Position numbers and translations under genes: made by a program
The notes under the pieces: generated by a model
What the model saw: only the letters and a program-made list of their open reading frames with translations
Database searches by the model: none
Told to the model about the DNA's origin: nothing
Part shown: positions 49,734 through 64,000 of the stretch, piece after piece
Position numbering within the stretch: position 1 is the stretch's first letter
Layout of the letters: the number at the start of each line of letters is the position of its first letter
NCBI RefSeq assembly: GCF_963675165.1
Contig: NC_087385.1
Coordinates: forward strand, 268,501-332,500
From: Halichondria panicea
Lineage: Eukaryota > Porifera > Demospongiae > Suberitida > Halichondriidae
Direction: 5' to 3'
Length of the DNA: 64,000 nucleotides

Positions 49734-50403
49734 TACCTGCACAGGAGTGATCATGAGACAGTGTTTATGCCATCACACACACACACAATCATTGGTTGAG
49801 CCTGGACTGAGATTATGCTAGCTATATAGGACCTAACCAGATCAACAACCATCACATGACTGACATGAACTCTGTATATCTATAGCAGCAATGAGACACA
49901 GCATTTCAACTTACAAGTCATGGACAGTAGAACACTCCCTCAGAGATATCAGAGAGCTGCTATTGTTGTTGGAGTTCTGTTGATCTTGCATACCAGCCAC
50001 GCCCCCACTATTGCAAAGGTTATGAGGAGCCCACTCCCAAAATGGCTGGAGGAGGTGTAGAGATCTGAAGGTTGTCTAGCGCTGCAGGAGTAGGTGAGTG
50101 TAACTAGGAATACTAGGAATATTGCACATACAGCTTATACCCATAGGCCTGTCAATGGGCAATATTATAGGTCTAGGTCTAGTCTAGTTGCAGAGCATGT
50201 CCTACAATGTGTAAAGATTGCTCATGACAGTGTGTGTATTTATCATTGTGTAGAGGAGATGTGTTTGTTGAGTGGGAGCATCCTCCGTCACCACCACTCT
50301 CCAGTATCCATGGAGATGACACTATCCTCTTTGAGCTCCTGAGAACTAAACAACATTCAACAGTTGACGACAATCGACGATGCAATTACGTTAGAATCCA
50401 GCC
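49734..50403. other. Head-to-head 5' interval between K6 and DnaJ J6
   Basis: Conserved layout as in the other ordinary units (short CA run near 49776, putative minus-strand 5' UTR donor near 49912-49917, conserved unassigned block near 50230-50380). No coding exon supported. Confidence 0.45.
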
Positions 50404-50803
50404 ATGCATGACATGTGCACAGACTGTGGGGGGTCTGGTATCAAGGTGACCCACCGCCCACTTGGCCCCGGCATGATGCAGCAGATACAGAGCGTGTGCA
50501 CAGACTGTGGGGGGTCTGGTGATTACATAAGAGACAAGGACAAGTGCAAGAAATGCAAATGCAAAGGAAAGTGTCTCGTGGAAATCAACCACAAACAAGA
50601 GGTATGAGAATAATTAGAGCACTGCCAGCCACAATCACTTAGAGACACTCTCCACTGGAATAATTAATATGAGCTATAATTCATGGTCATTAATTTGTTG
50701 AAATGTGGTCCCAAGTGCCAATTTTTGAAAGGCCCAATTAATTTATTTCTGGTTACCTACTTTCAGTGACTTTGTGGTATCCTGAAAGCTTAAAGATGGT
50801 ACG

Positions 50804-52048
50804 TTCAACCATAGATTGAACAGTAGGAGGGATTGGAAACGACCATGCAGGCTGCACTGTGTAAACCGGTGAAACACTCCGCGTTATGATATTGCGCTCG
50901 CTTAGTTTTACCGTACTCCGGTTGTATTTCACTGTTTCTAGCTCTCCTATCCACTAGCGATCACTCAGGGGCTGGGAGGTACTCTAGAGAAGTAAGTTTA
51001 CACCACTGACTAAGTCCGTTGTCTTTTACTCCGTTTTTAATTTTTGTTGAGTTTAGCTTACTCCATGTCAACTTTTCTCTTTCCTTGCTGTGAAGCCGAA
51101 ACTTGACTTGGTTATTATGTATCTAAGTGCTATATAGAATGGCTTCATGCTATGGATAAGCTGTACTGTTCATAAACGTTTGCGGTATATAGTCTTTCAA
51201 ACTGCTTTAGTATACTTTTAGACACACCACGGGCCTTGACTTCCCACGACTTCATAGTAGTAAGGGCTATTCCTTCTTGTATAGCATTTACTATGCCTCG
51301 GTGCGCATGCGCAAGCGAGGGATACGGTATAGTGTGTTTGTGTGTCTGTCTGTGTAGACTGCTACAGCTGCTCAAGGATCAATGAAGTGCAAGTAAGAGT
51401 TTCTATAGGCTTCTAGTCATGTTTTCAATTTGTGAATTTTGCAAAATAATGCTTCGTTCTAGAGTTATGCCTAGTTTTGCTTACTTGGAATGCCATTGCA
51501 GCCTTTTCAGAAGAGCACGTAGCCAAACTTGTTTACCGAGTGTTGCTACTCTACTTAGTAGTTAGCTCTGCACTAGAACGCTAGCTATTGGTAGCTGCAA
51601 GAGTGAGAAGAGAGCTGCAAGGCTCTGCTGATGGCAGCCATTAATTTAGACTTGAACTTTTGACATCAATCGTTTTTAACAACAATCATGGTCAATCATT
51701 ACCCACTCTTGCAGCAAATTTATTACGCAAAAATGTTCATCATGACTGTGTATAAATAAGCTATTAGTAGCTTTATGTTATGTAGCTTTGGCATCTCCAC
51801 CGAGGCATCAGCACCCGTGGTGCTTTAGTGATAGTGGCTGAGTTGCTTAGTCGACCTTTTAGAGCTAGATTTTCTTTACTTTTTAGAATAATCGTGATCA
51901 ATTTCACCATTTCTATGTACAGCACGTTGTATGGCAGTCAAGACAGGATTAATTTTTTGTAGTCTTAGCCACGCCCTATAACACGGAGTGTTTCACGCAA
52001 ACATTTTCGTTTCCAATCCCTCCTACTGTTCTATCTATGGTTCAACCC
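50804..52048. mobile_element. Inverted-repeat DNA element, long form (unit 6)
   Basis: Same ends and same inner GCCTCGGTG...CACCGAGGC insertion as 13748-14998, so units 2 and 6 descend from a common version. Small private indels near 51660-51690. Confidence 0.65.
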
Positions 52049-53128
52049 ATTTTCGACTAATACCGTGATTAAACCAAAGATGGTACTAGTCACGTGATGT
52101 TAGCCTATAATTATAATATGTTTCCTACGTGTTACATTATTATTTAACCTCTGAACTCGTGTGAACTAAACACTTTATGTCTTGTCTCTTCAGAACAGTG
52201 CTGGTGACGACCATAGTGACAAGGTAAGTACAACTACTCACAAATGTGTGGTAATCTACTCTCTAGACTGCAAGCACTGTAGAATGGCAGCTCTATCCAC
52301 ACATTGTAAGACCTGTGTACCCTGTAATGTTATCATCACCTAATCTCAGCATTACTAAATTGTTTTGCCATCATATTCAATTAAACGTGAGGGGGGTTGT
52401 AGTTGAACATCTTTTAACAGCCATTACTTTCCTACCGTTGATCCAATGTCAAAATTTTATGATTTTCTGAAAGCTTAGAAAGAGACCTTTTAAATGATCA
52501 ATCCAGCATTTGGATAGGGCCATAATGTCATTTTTCGGCCTTGGACTATGGGCTATTATCCATGGTGTGGTCAAATTGGCAAATACTTTTATCTTCACAT
52601 CTTGCAGCAGCTGGATCACACCGACTACAGGAGAGTCGACTGTGACCTGTTCGTAGAAGAGCATCAGTTTAAGGGAGGCCTTGTCTGGCTTCACTTGCAC
52701 TCTGTACCCCCTGGACGGGAGGAACGTGAGTGTGTCCAGGTCACCAGGAGCAGTGTTGTCACCAGGTGAGTAGGTGGCTGGTAGGAGGAGGATTGTGTAT
52801 AGGGCTGCCTTTGAGAGGAGTGTACATACAAGCTATTATAGTGTGTCCCAGCCTTACAAGCTGAGGGGACATGTGTTAGGGTTAGGTACCTTAGGACTGT
52901 TCATCTGGCAGCTTTAACAAGACTTAGGCTATTTATTATCAAGGGCGTATACACCCTTGTTATTATCCATGAGAACCAAAGCAAATAACTGAATTGAAAG
53001 TGATAGCTAAGAGTACCAGTGTGAAGGAGGGAGGTTCATTGAGGTGTACTGGCATGGCTGTCTTATATATAGTGACATCCTTCTTGTTCTTCAATAGACT
53101 GTAGAGGAGGTGTGGCCAAATTGGCAAA

Positions 53129-53327
53129 TACCATATAGCGGATATTTCGAGGGTATAAATGTTCGTGGTTTTCGCTGATTAAGCATCTACCGCGAACATT
53201 TATACCCACGAATTTAATATCGCACGCATACAAGCTGCAGAAAGACTGCTATTCTGAATTCCCGAAAATCTTTTTAACGGTCAATCCGCGAAAGTGTATA
53301 CCCTCGAAATATACCCGCTATACGGTA
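53129..53327. mobile_element. TACCGTATAGCG family MITE in J6 intron
   Basis: Ends TACCATATAGCGGATATTTC and CGCTATACGGTA; position conserved with units 1, 2 and 5. Confidence 0.7.
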
Positions 53328-53545
53328 GTTTTATCACTCAAATATGAACTTTTACGATATCATTAGAGAAGAAGCTCTTTCAGATGCTTAATTCCCGAAT
53401 TTGGAACGGGTCATAATTAGGGTTAGGTATAGGACTTTTGATCTTGTTATTTCTATTTTCACTTCATGTGTATGTATTTATAGTCTTGTGGTCATGTGCA
53501 ATACTAACAGTGGTTGTGTTGTGTGGGCAGTATTGTACGTAGGTA

Positions 53546-54485
<940 letters not shown>

Positions 54486-55405
54486 GTTATAAAGAAGGAT
54501 TAGATGTAACAATACTCTCATTTCGTTGGCTGTATCTAAATTCCATTGGCTGTAATCCAAATTCCACAAAGGCAATACTCACATTTCATTGGATTAAAAA
54601 TCACATGACATAGGATATGCATTTCATTGGGTCTGGCCACATTCCGCTAGAGCACACGGAAATGCTGCAAGAGTTTCCAGACCTAATCCTAGCTCTCTTG
54701 ATTTTGCCCCCGAGCTATTAGGTCTGGCCCCAGACTAACCAATATACTCTACCCCCCCCACACACACCCACACACACACACCCACACCACACACACACAC
54801 ACAGGAGTTGGAGTGTCTCCTGCCCACAGGACGTGGCCCCACCAGTACTGGACCCAGAGGCAGAGGAAGTGGATATGATAGAGAGTGAGGGGACGAGGGG
54901 AGTGAGCGAGACACAAGGGGGTGGAGCCATATAGAATGAAGATGTGGAGGATGAAGGAGTGGGCGGGGCACAGAGGGTGGGCTGCTCTCAACAGTGACAC
55001 TCTTAGGAACTCTATATTCACCGCTTTGATTGTATTTATGGACTGGTTTTGTGGTTACTGCTATTGTTCTAATTATGTGAATAACATTTCCCCATACCAC
55101 TCATCATAATTATTGTGAACGGTAATATTGATTAGCATGAGACTGAGATAAAGTCAATAGTAATCATCATAATAGGAGAGTGCAAACACACACTACAAAA
55201 GCCAAAGCTAAAAATAAAATTCTAGTAATTAAAAATCAAAATCAAGAAGCTAGCTACTGGATAATTATAAGTGTTCACATTGTTCAAACAATTAGTGTGT
55301 GTATAACACAGAGTCCCACAATGGGTATTAATTATCAACTACAACCTAAACTAAAAAGGAAGCTATACTATAGATAAGTGTTCACCGTATATACATTGTT
55401 CATAG

Positions 55406-58400
55406 TTAAAAGGGTGCTATTTTGTTCAGTTCCACCATCACCTGTGCCATGCTGGGTCGATGGCTGGGCTCTCTCTTAGTGCAGTGGAGTATCAGCTCGT
55501 ACACTGCAGGATGCTGCCTCTGTACTTGGAGAATCATGTCTCGATAATGTTCAGCACTTGGGAATCGACTAGCGGTCACCTCACAGAGGACAATACCGTA
55601 GCTGTACACATCGATCTTGACAGACTGTCTCAGAGGTGGAGTGAGAGGATCAAAGGCTTGAGGGATGACTTCAGGAGGGGAGTAGATTATGGCCCCCTCT
55701 CCCATTGTATGAGCATGCTGCAGGAAGTTGGCTGAGCCCAGGTCAGAGACCTTCCCCTTCCACTGGTGGTTGGGCATTCGCTGGAGGAGGACGTTGGGAG
55801 CACTCACATCACGGTGGATGATGGGATCGTAGCGCTGGTGCAGGTAGTTCAGAGCGAGGGCAATGTCCATGAAGATCGAGAGGCGGTTTCCTGGGTCCAG
55901 TTGATTCTCTTCGTACGCTTGTCGGAGATTCATGTCCAGAAGCTCGGTGATGATGAGAGGAGGGGACTGGTCAAACACTGCCCCAATGAACTGCACCAGG
56001 TTGGGGTGTCGTACTTCAGCCAAGAGCCTCATTTCTCTCTGGAGTCTCTCCAGATTGCGTGGGTTGACAATGGCAGCAAAGAGTCGCTTGACGGCCACCG
56101 TCACTGTTCCCTCCAGCACCTCCCCCCATCCTCCAGTGCCAATCGTTCTCATCGTGATCACTCTGTTGGCCGGAATCCTCCACACCTCTGTGTTGTGTGC
56201 AGCCAACTCTTTTGTCTTGCCTTCTAACTCCCTCTCTAGAGCTGTGATTCGAGCAGACAGGTCAGCTTCTCTACTGTTGGCCTCAGTCATTTCACGATCT
56301 TTTGTAGCCAAATCTCTAGCTTGTGTAGCTAATTCAAGGTCTTTAATAGCCAATTCACGATCCTTCTCTTGTAAAAGTAATTGCATAGCCTGGTCTGCAT
56401 CTTGATAACGACGGTTGGCCTCAGACAATTCACGGTTTTTGGTGACTAATTCTCTAGCTTGTGTAGCCAATTCACGATCCTTTTCTTGCAACTGTAGTCG
56501 GAGTTGATACTCTCTCTTCTCACTCAGTCGCTGGGTGGAGCCTCTAGTGTCGTTGTGGGCCACATCCACGAGAGCCCACTTCCCAGCCGAGGGTCCAGCA
56601 ACAGACGCTGAGGGTCCAGTCAACTCTGTAGGGGGGATTAAGGAACAAATGTAACAGTATATGCATTCAGAGTCATTGACACATGTATTGTGTGTACTTG
56701 TCTATCAGACAATAGTTGCCATGGCTACATGCTGTAATGTACTCTGTACTATGGACTATTGGTGTCATAATTGGACGACTCTTTGGATCATTGGTTCCAG
56801 ACTGTTCTTATTTATTCAGATTGTTCTCAATAGACTTAGTAGTTGTTTCTTGTTCTTTTATTTGTTCTATAGATCATTCTAGATACTTAGGTTGGTATAT
56901 AAGCAGGTGTGTTTTTGTTATACAGTGTGTTGTAAATGTTGAAGGTCATTCTATTGCGATTACGTTCCGAATACAAGGCATACCGCTCGGCTTTGTTACA
57001 CATGTACTAGTAGCTGCTCACCAAATCTCAGTATGGTGGTCTCAGCAATGGCAAATCCCCCCTTCCGACGGCCTCCAAACACAAGGACCTCAGTGAGTCC
57101 TGGTCCCAGACTGGTGGCAGTGATGGAGTAGAAGTAACGTGGTGTCATTGACTCAGGAGGTGTCACCTGGAGGCACAAAAAATAATGCTCTGATAAATAA
57201 ATGTTGAGTGTACAGTAGTACTGTGTATTCTGAACAGATCATCAGATAATCCATGTACTGTATGAAATAAATATAACATTACAACACGAGGAATCTCAAG
57301 GCTATGTGTTTTATATTACAGTGACCCTTTACCAAATTATGCCTCGAGGCTACGTGACCGTGTACGGAAGGGACTGTATGACTTTTATTACACGCTTGTA
57401 ACCTTGACAACGTGATATAATACAGTAAAGGTGTGTGTACATAGCACAAGTATTTAACATCCTCCTAGACTTCAAAGTTATTTACTCTTGTAAATGAACG
57501 TCTCGTATCTCTTTACTACGTCCATTTATTACACGTACACTAACAGTTCATAATAAGACAAGACTCACCTCTGCCCACTTGACAGTGTCTACATCCAGTA
57601 TCCACATTACCCCCGGTGTCTTGTAGCCATTATCCACTCCTCCGTACACCAGTAGTTGAGGGTGGTCCTGGCCATAGTTGAGACAACAGGCAGCATGGGC
57701 TAACCTCCCCACTGGCCATGGCTCTCCCTGTACTGGCTTCACCTTAGTGACCTCCTATACACAGTGAACACACAGTATTGTGCATTTCAATGTGGCAGTA
57801 CTAATTCCAACTCACCATGGTCCTGAAGTCAAACATGTAGACTTCATTGACCACACCACGGTCAGGTTGCCACCCTCCAAAGAGGACTGCCCTGTGCTGG
57901 TCCACCATGGTGAAGGTGAAGGAACTACAGAGAGGAGGTCTCTCTCCTCTGAGCTCAGGGGACGACCAGACACCTGAAAGTGGGGGTGGGGCAATTTAAG
58001 AATGGTACAATGTTACATCATCCTTATAACATTGATTGATATGAAAGTGAACATGGTTTCCTATGTGAGTGAGGGTGGGACTCCGCCCACCAGTAGCTAG
58101 ATACCCTATAAGTGTATGCAACGAAAACATACAGCAAATGTGCACGTTGACAAAAGTTACCATTTTGTGTGTCAAAGAAATGGAACTCGTTTGTCTGTCC
58201 ACTTCCATCAGACCGTCCAATCTTGGTGAATGTTGATCCTGGTTGTGTGGTGCCCTCAATACCTTCTCCTCCAAAGCAGCACAGAGTTCTCTCATTCACA
58301 CGGACAAGTCCACAGTAAGCCTTTTTCATAGGCTGACTACCAGAGGTTTGAACGTTGATCCACTGGAGAGTGTCCAGATCAAGCTTGCTCATGTCATTGA

Positions 58401-58674
58401 AGTAAGAAGACCCATCACGACCACCAAAGGTGTACAGGCAACGACCTACACAAACAAAGCAACCACTACACTCTCCAGGGGGTAGAGGTCCAGTGGTGGG
58501 CAAGAGGCTCCACAGCTCAGTGCTTGGATCATACACAGCAATGATGTTAGACCCCTTTCCTGGACAATACCCCCTCCACATGTAATGGCGTCCGTCAACT
58601 GCAGAGAATTGACCGCAACGAGGTGATGGTTCAACTGGTGGACGACCAAGAATGGAGCGAACAGCTTTCAACAT
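55406..58674 (-). CDS. Kelch / coiled-coil / TKL-like kinase K7 (same as K4)
   Basis: Exons 58161-58674, 57816-57973, 57569-57754, 57022-57166, 55406-56625; protein identical to K4 (740 aa, MLKAVRSILGRPPVEPSPR start, short coiled coil, GTGGWGEV kinase). The solo LTR in intron 4 is at 56733-57000. Either a second functional locus or the same locus assembled twice. Confidence 0.85.
56733..57000. mobile_element. Solo LTR in K7 intron 4
   Basis: Same 268-bp TG...CA insertion, with CATGC/CATGT flanks, as at 28562-28829. Confidence 0.75.
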
Positions 58675-58884
58675 TGTCTGCAGGAGTAAGGACAGTGAGC
58701 AATATACATACACACATTGGCTATCTAGACACTGATATACAGATCACATGTATCATACACACTTCTCTTATGTACACACTTCTCTAGCTAGTATCTCTGA
58801 ACTCACCTCATGGAAGACACTTCCTGTAATGTCAGCAGCCCCACCCACTTTCACAAACTTCACATAACAAAAATTTATTGGATA

Positions 58885-60485
58885 TCATTTGCATTCATAT
58901 TCTAGTGTAAGTGTAGTTCCCATGGTGATGACAGTGTGTATAAGGTCCTGTAGCTTATCAGACATGCCCAGTACTGCACCCTCACAATACAGACACAGCT
59001 TCTGTAGAGGAGCCACTCAAACAGTTAGTGTATTAGTGGTCTCACTTACTTGAGCATGTGCTTTGTGATTGTCGTTCTTTAGTTTGAATCTCTGAGCAAT
59101 ATAATCGACCGTCCGTCCAACACACCACTCCTATTCATTGTGTGTATTAGGTTCATGTACTTTGTTATGACATGTAATATAATAATCGTATAATACAGTG
59201 GAACTTAACAACCATCCTGCAGAAAGACCAACAGCAGATATAAATAAAAGGTCAAGTACCCAGTACAAAACAACCCCTCAACAAAGGACACCTCTGTATA
59301 ATGGCCAATATCTTATCCCCCAATGTTACAAGGTTCCACTGTATGGTATGGTATGCATTATACACTCCAGTGCATAAAGTGTTTCCCTGGGCGGTCACCT
59401 TGGAGACAAACATGGAGGTGTTAGGGAGTCCACTAGTCCTTGGCAGCTCCACTTCAAAATACACTCTGTCCACCTACAAAAGGGAGCACAATTCTCCAGT
59501 GAATACTGAGCATAATGCAGTAGTGAATAAGCAGCCACTTAACAGGACGATGGTCCAAGCTCTAGCTAACCTCCCCAGCAACCACTCCACTGCATACCTG
59601 TGGTATGGAGTCCAGACCAACTGCTCTCATTTTTAACTTCATCAAAGCAACTTTTCCACTCGTGTGTTTGGATGAACTGCCACCTTTCACCCCACCTGGC
59701 CAGTCAAAGAGTGCACACACATTGTTCAATAGTACACAGAATGTAGACATCCTATGAAGCGTGTACAAGTAGACTCAACAGTTAAAGTAGCTGAGATTAA
59801 GAGTGGTAGGGAACTAGAATAAAGAATGGAGTACTAAATTGCTCATTATTACAGGCTCAGTGTTGAGTACACCACACTGTTTGCATGCTCACTTGTTCCA
59901 GTTGCTTTGGCAGGTTGTCCCAGTGGCCTCCCCCTCACGGTCCTAGTAGAGTGTTGCTCGGCTACTATCAGTGCAGGGCAGCTGTGGTCCTCCTGGTGTC
60001 TGTGCTGGATGCAATACGACTGCTCACAAGACTCACACAGCACACTAGTCACATGACGCTTCTTGCACGAGGGGAGGGAACAGTGGAAGAGAAACTATGG
60101 ACACACGTTCAGTGCATGCCGGGGAGGGAGATGTATAATTACATTATTATGAGTTTGTCATCTAATTGTGTAAATGATTACCTCTTGTTTCTCAGGCAAT
60201 GTGGATATAATATTTGTGTCGATGTGCTCACAGTTGTGAGAGGAGGGGACTCGATGATATTTACTGTGGCAAAACCAACAAATATGTAAATCGTAAAATG
60301 GTAGCTAGATCTCTACTTACCAAACTGTTTGATGACAGAGGTCGCACACAAATGGAAGGAAATCTGAAAATGAGTAGTTTAATCAAAAAAACATTATTAA
60401 TTTGCATACCTAATCTGTTGCATTAAGGGAAAAAACAGTGTTCCCCAACATCACTTCCATTCTCAGTCTCTTGGTGTGACGTCAT
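58885..60485 (-). pseudogene. ZFAND1: ZFAND1-like gene, copy B (same in-frame stop)
   Basis: Eight exons at +28171 from copy A, including the TAA at codon 21 (60423-60425). Because both copies carry the stop, it predates the duplication if that is real. Both AN1 fingers and the C-terminal domain are otherwise complete. Confidence 0.83.
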
Positions 60486-60553
60486 AAACGTCATCAGCCG
60501 CATATTTTTAATAGGCAATCTTCGCTCCACCCACACAATTTGTGAGTCATGAT

Positions 60554-60847
60554 TAGCCTCGATTCAAGGCCGATTAAAATACCGTATAGCGCGAAATTTT
60601 CGAGGGGCTTAATTTTCGCGGATTTCGTGGGTTAGAATTCTACACGAAAATTAAGTCCACAAAAAGTGTTCTTTAATTAGAATTACCTGCTATCATGCAA
60701 AGATTTAAAGGCGTGGCTTCCGGTAAGCAGCTATTCCGCGAACATTGTGCAACGAAATGGTTTTTAGAGGCCAATCCACGAAATATAAGTGCCTCGAAAA
60801 TTTCGCGCTATACGGTACGTATTTTAATCGGCCTTGAATCGAGGCTA
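60554..60847. mobile_element. MULE-like MITE, copy B
   Basis: Same composite element as 32383-32676, with AGTCATGAT target duplication; inner TACCGTATAGCG element at 60580-60817. Confidence 0.8.
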
Positions 60848-61371
60848 AGTCATGATAAGCTAATGAAGAAACCTTTGATCTCTGCAAAGCAGTTCATGAA
60901 TTTTGTGCCTCAAGAGTCGTCTACCCAAATAGGGCTGTCTGGTCAAGCTAGCTCTGAGACTATCTGCCTGTTTAGGTAACAATAATAAACTATTAACAGT
61001 TATAACAAGTGTACAACCAGCTAGCTACGTGTGTTCACCTACTGTGCAGAATTGTGTGTTGTGCATGAGAGCCTTGTATCTAGATACTATAGCCTCAACT
61101 ATACAGTTACTATAGAGCTGCACACACGACATGAATCAAGAGTCTATTGCTATTAAGTACAGATAACTAGGTCTCCCAAAGATGATGAATTGTTGAGACG
61201 GTGTGTGTTGTGGTTAAATTCCAAGGCAAGTGTTAGTCCTAGATTGTACACAGCTAGTCTTGATAGCTCCACTGCACAATATAGCCGTACTGTTGTGTGT
61301 CCTATATATAAACTGCATTAACGTATATACCGTTGTCTCTATTACAGGCCTAGTGGCTGACGTATACAGAT

Positions 61372-62441
61372 ATGAAGCTATCAGAGATATTGCAAGCATT
61401 TCATGGCCTCGAGGCGTGCGATCGTGTGGACCTCATCTGTCGAATGCTACGTCACTGTCTGGCATTTGAATCTCGATTCCTCGGTACCGTATTATTAGAC
61501 GCCTCTAAAGAGCATTACAAATCGCAAGTGAATAAAATTGAGATACATGCCAACAGAGTGAGCTACTACAAGCCCTTCCAAGAGTCAGGCCTCTCTCACC
61601 AAGTATGTCTCAAACTGTGCAGTTCTCTGTCTGTTGTGCATTCGGATAATCGACCTGTGGCTGAGGTCGTATTCCAACTACTCAACGATAAGAAAGTGCT
61701 GACGTTTTTTGAGGATTGCAATGAGCTCAAAGTAAGAATGGACACTGTCAGTGTTTATAGATTCAATAACTCCATTTGCATGAGGTGTTCATATTCATTA
61801 TTAGCTAGTGTGGTGGGTATTGCTTCTATAGTCGATCTGGATACATTAAACAAGAGGTTAAACAAGAGGGCGGCCATTATTTGCGAGTACTAATTTTTGC
61901 GATTTTACTCTCATTCGCAGAAATAGCAGAAATTAATACACGCGAAAATATGTCACCTTAAGGTAATAGAATAGCCATGCAGAGTGGTGACCTGGATTAG
62001 GGTGTGTTGATGTGCCTGCAAGGATCTGCGGGTATTTCAATGTTGTACCAACAATCACATACTCACTAACTGTATGCCTGAGCACGTCATGACCAGCTAA
62101 AGCAATACACAGCTATACAAGTGTGTGTCCAGGTGCATGTACACTGCTCCTAATGGATGGCACATTGTCTGCACTCCAGTTATCAACTTGACTCACTTGT
62201 CAGTTGACTAGACTAATAGTTAACAGTATTCTCAGTCCAATGCTTATAATACTATATTTATTCGCCCTGTGTCTAGGTGCTGAAGGATTTGCGACTCCTC
62301 TACGTGATGGCTGTGAATCACCCTGCTCTCTCATTCAACCAGCGTCAGCTACTCATGTACACATACCTGCAACGAATGGACCTGCTCTTTATAGAGAAGT
62401 CAAAGTACTCCTTCTCTGGAAGCTTCTCAGGATCTATGGAG
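61372..62441 (+). CDS. ZCCHC2/ZCCHC14-like N-terminal exons, copy B (partial gene)
   Basis: Exons 61372-61731 and 62277-62441, same sequence as 33201-34270; again no downstream exon with the domains that normally follow is recognised before the LC3-like exons. Confidence 0.5.
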
Positions 62442-62868
62442 GTAGGGAATAATATGGTTGTGAGTATATGAGTCCACCTCTCTCTAGAGTGTTCCCATGT
62501 CCATCTTGATTCCTCTATAATGCCTCACTGTAGCCACTCATTAGTGCTAGTATGTCTGTGAGTATTGTAGAGAGCTTTATCACATGTGTAGCATCAATAC
62601 AGCTGCTCTGTGTCATATCTTACCTCCCTCATAATTCCTGTCATTCATTGGATGGATATTGATGAGCCTCTCGTTATGGGGACCAACCCTCGAGATGGTT
62701 TTATTCAATCGCCATGTACTGGCTCTACCGTTAGTTTTGCAATGGCCTGAAATCTGATAAATAATTCTGTATAATTATAGTATATCATTATTAGGGAGAT
62801 CGAATGTGTTGTATTGTATTGTGAGGTGGTGTGACTTGTGTTGTTATTTGTTGCCTCCCTCCCTCCAG

Positions 62869-63474
62869 TGGCCCAGTTCATGCACGTGCTGAGACAGAGG
62901 ATCCAGCTGGGGGCCACTGAGTCCATCTACCTCATGGTCAATGGCCTCACTCCCACCACCAGGTACACACATGCCAGGGGAATGCTATCTAGTGATCACA
63001 CTAGTTGTGTAATGCATTGAAGCTTGTGTATACAATGTAGTTATTGGACACTTTATTAAAGGTTGTGTAATGAAGGCCTATATAGATGTAGCCATTCTTG
63101 CAGCTTTGTTTACTAGGCTAGTAAAGCTTGAGACTATATTGAACCCTGTCAACATGTAAGAGGTCGTGTACAGCATCATTGTAGGCACTGTCTCAAGTAC
63201 CTATGGTAGAATATACACTGCACTCCGTTCACTGTGGTACTGCATGTATACACACAACTTAGCCATTATTAAATGTCCCCTAATGACTGTGTACTTTGAC
63301 CCCCTGCATGTGTTCCCACTAATGACTGTGTACTTTGACCCCCTGCATGTGTCCACACTAATGACTGTCCTCCTCCCTCCCTCCAGCTCGAGCATGTCTG
63401 TGATCTACCAGGAGCACAAGGATGAGGACGGGTTCGCGTACATGGCCTACAGTGGAGAGAACAGTATGGGCTGA
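62869..63474 (+). pseudogene. LC3/ATG8-like last two exons, copy B
   Basis: Exons 62869-62962 and 63387-63474, identical to copy A and ending SGENSMG-stop. N-terminal half absent here too. Confidence 0.75.
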
Positions 63475-63537
63475 ACTCTAGAGACACTATGAACACTGTA
63501 TAGCAATGTACTCTACCCCCCCCCCCCCCCCCCCCAC

Positions 63538-63602
63538 TAGCCTCGTTCCCAAGAGTCGACCTAGCGTTCAATTGGAGACGGATCGGCCTGGGATCGAGGC
63601 TA
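63538..63602. mobile_element. 65-bp miniature TAGCCTCG element, copy B
   Basis: As 35367-35431. Confidence 0.6.
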
Positions 63603-63636
63603 CCCCCCACACACACACACACACGCGCACACACAG

Positions 63637-63828
63637 GAGTTGAAGTGTTTCCTGCCCACAGGACCTGACCCACCAGCACTGGACCCAGAGGCAGAGGAAG
63701 TGGATATGATAGAGAGTGAGGGGACGAGGGTAGTGGGCGGGGCACAAGGGGGTGGAGCCATATACGATGAAGATGAGGAGGATGAAGGAGTGGGCAGGGC
63801 ACAGAGGGTGGGCTGCTCTCAACAGTGA
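63637..63828 (+). pseudogene. DNAJA2-like fragment J7 (exon E only)
   Basis: 192-nt in-frame last exon ending VGCSQQ, as J4. The Kelch-kinase that should follow on the minus strand lies beyond the window. Confidence 0.8.
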
Positions 63829-64000
63829 CACTCTTAGGAACTCTATATATTCACCGCTTTGATTGTATTTATGGACTGGTTTTGTGGTTACTGCTATTGT
63901 TCTAATTATGTGAATAACGTTTGCCCATACCACTCATCATAATTATTGTGAACGGTAATATTGATTAGCATGAGACTGAGATAAAGTCAATAGTAATCAT

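Overview
This window is eukaryotic and almost certainly metazoan. Its genes are split by short GT-AG introns whose phases match from copy to copy. It is rich in GT/AC microsatellites and small inverted-repeat transposons. It carries recognisable pieces of animal-type genes: a DNAJA2/Ydj1-type co-chaperone with a C-terminal CSQQ box, ZFAND1, LC3/ATG8, and a ZCCHC2/14-like protein. A demosponge or similar early-branching animal would fit the Kelch + coiled-coil + TKL-like kinase architecture and the repeat style, but the sequence alone does not prove it.

The window is one tandem array. The repeat unit (about 6.5-10 kb, seven full units plus a fragment) holds a five-exon minus-strand gene for a Kelch propeller / coiled-coil / protein kinase (K1-K7; kinase stops at 2899, 9407, 17480, 27235, 35956, 45287, 55406). 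It also holds the 3' half of a plus-strand DNAJA2-like gene (J0-J7), always without its J domain. The two genes converge at their 3' ends (about 300 bp apart) and are head-to-head at their 5' ends. K3, K4 (= K7) and K5 read open through every exon with compatible splice phases. K1 has an early nonsense codon, K2 has two nonsense codons and a frameshift, and K6 has a 1.4 kb insertion in exon 3. K0 (1617-2213) is a fragment lodged between two DnaJ exons. No DnaJ copy is intact; they differ by loss of exons, frameshifts, an inverted exon and an 81-bp zinc-finger tandem repeat.

Unit 4 (26.3-35.8 kb) differs from the rest. A block with a ZFAND1 gene (minus), two exons of a ZCCHC2/14-like gene (plus) and the last two exons of an LC3/ATG8 gene (plus) replaces the DnaJ exons, and it gives the Kelch-kinase a different N-terminus. 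From 26314 onward this segment recurs at 54485-64000 at a constant offset of 28171 bp, with a single base difference noticed. It is either a very recent duplication or an assembly duplication.

The most interesting signal is in the Kelch-kinase family. Copies are nearly identical in framework and kinase domain but differ sharply at two short positions in each of the six Kelch blades: just after the Gly-Gly, and just after the blade-entry Arg/Pro. In Kelch proteins such as KEAP1 these loops form the ligand-binding face. The array therefore looks like a diversified family of soluble recognition kinases (variable sensor, constant coiled coil and kinase), a possible recognition or innate-immune system. 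That function is inference.
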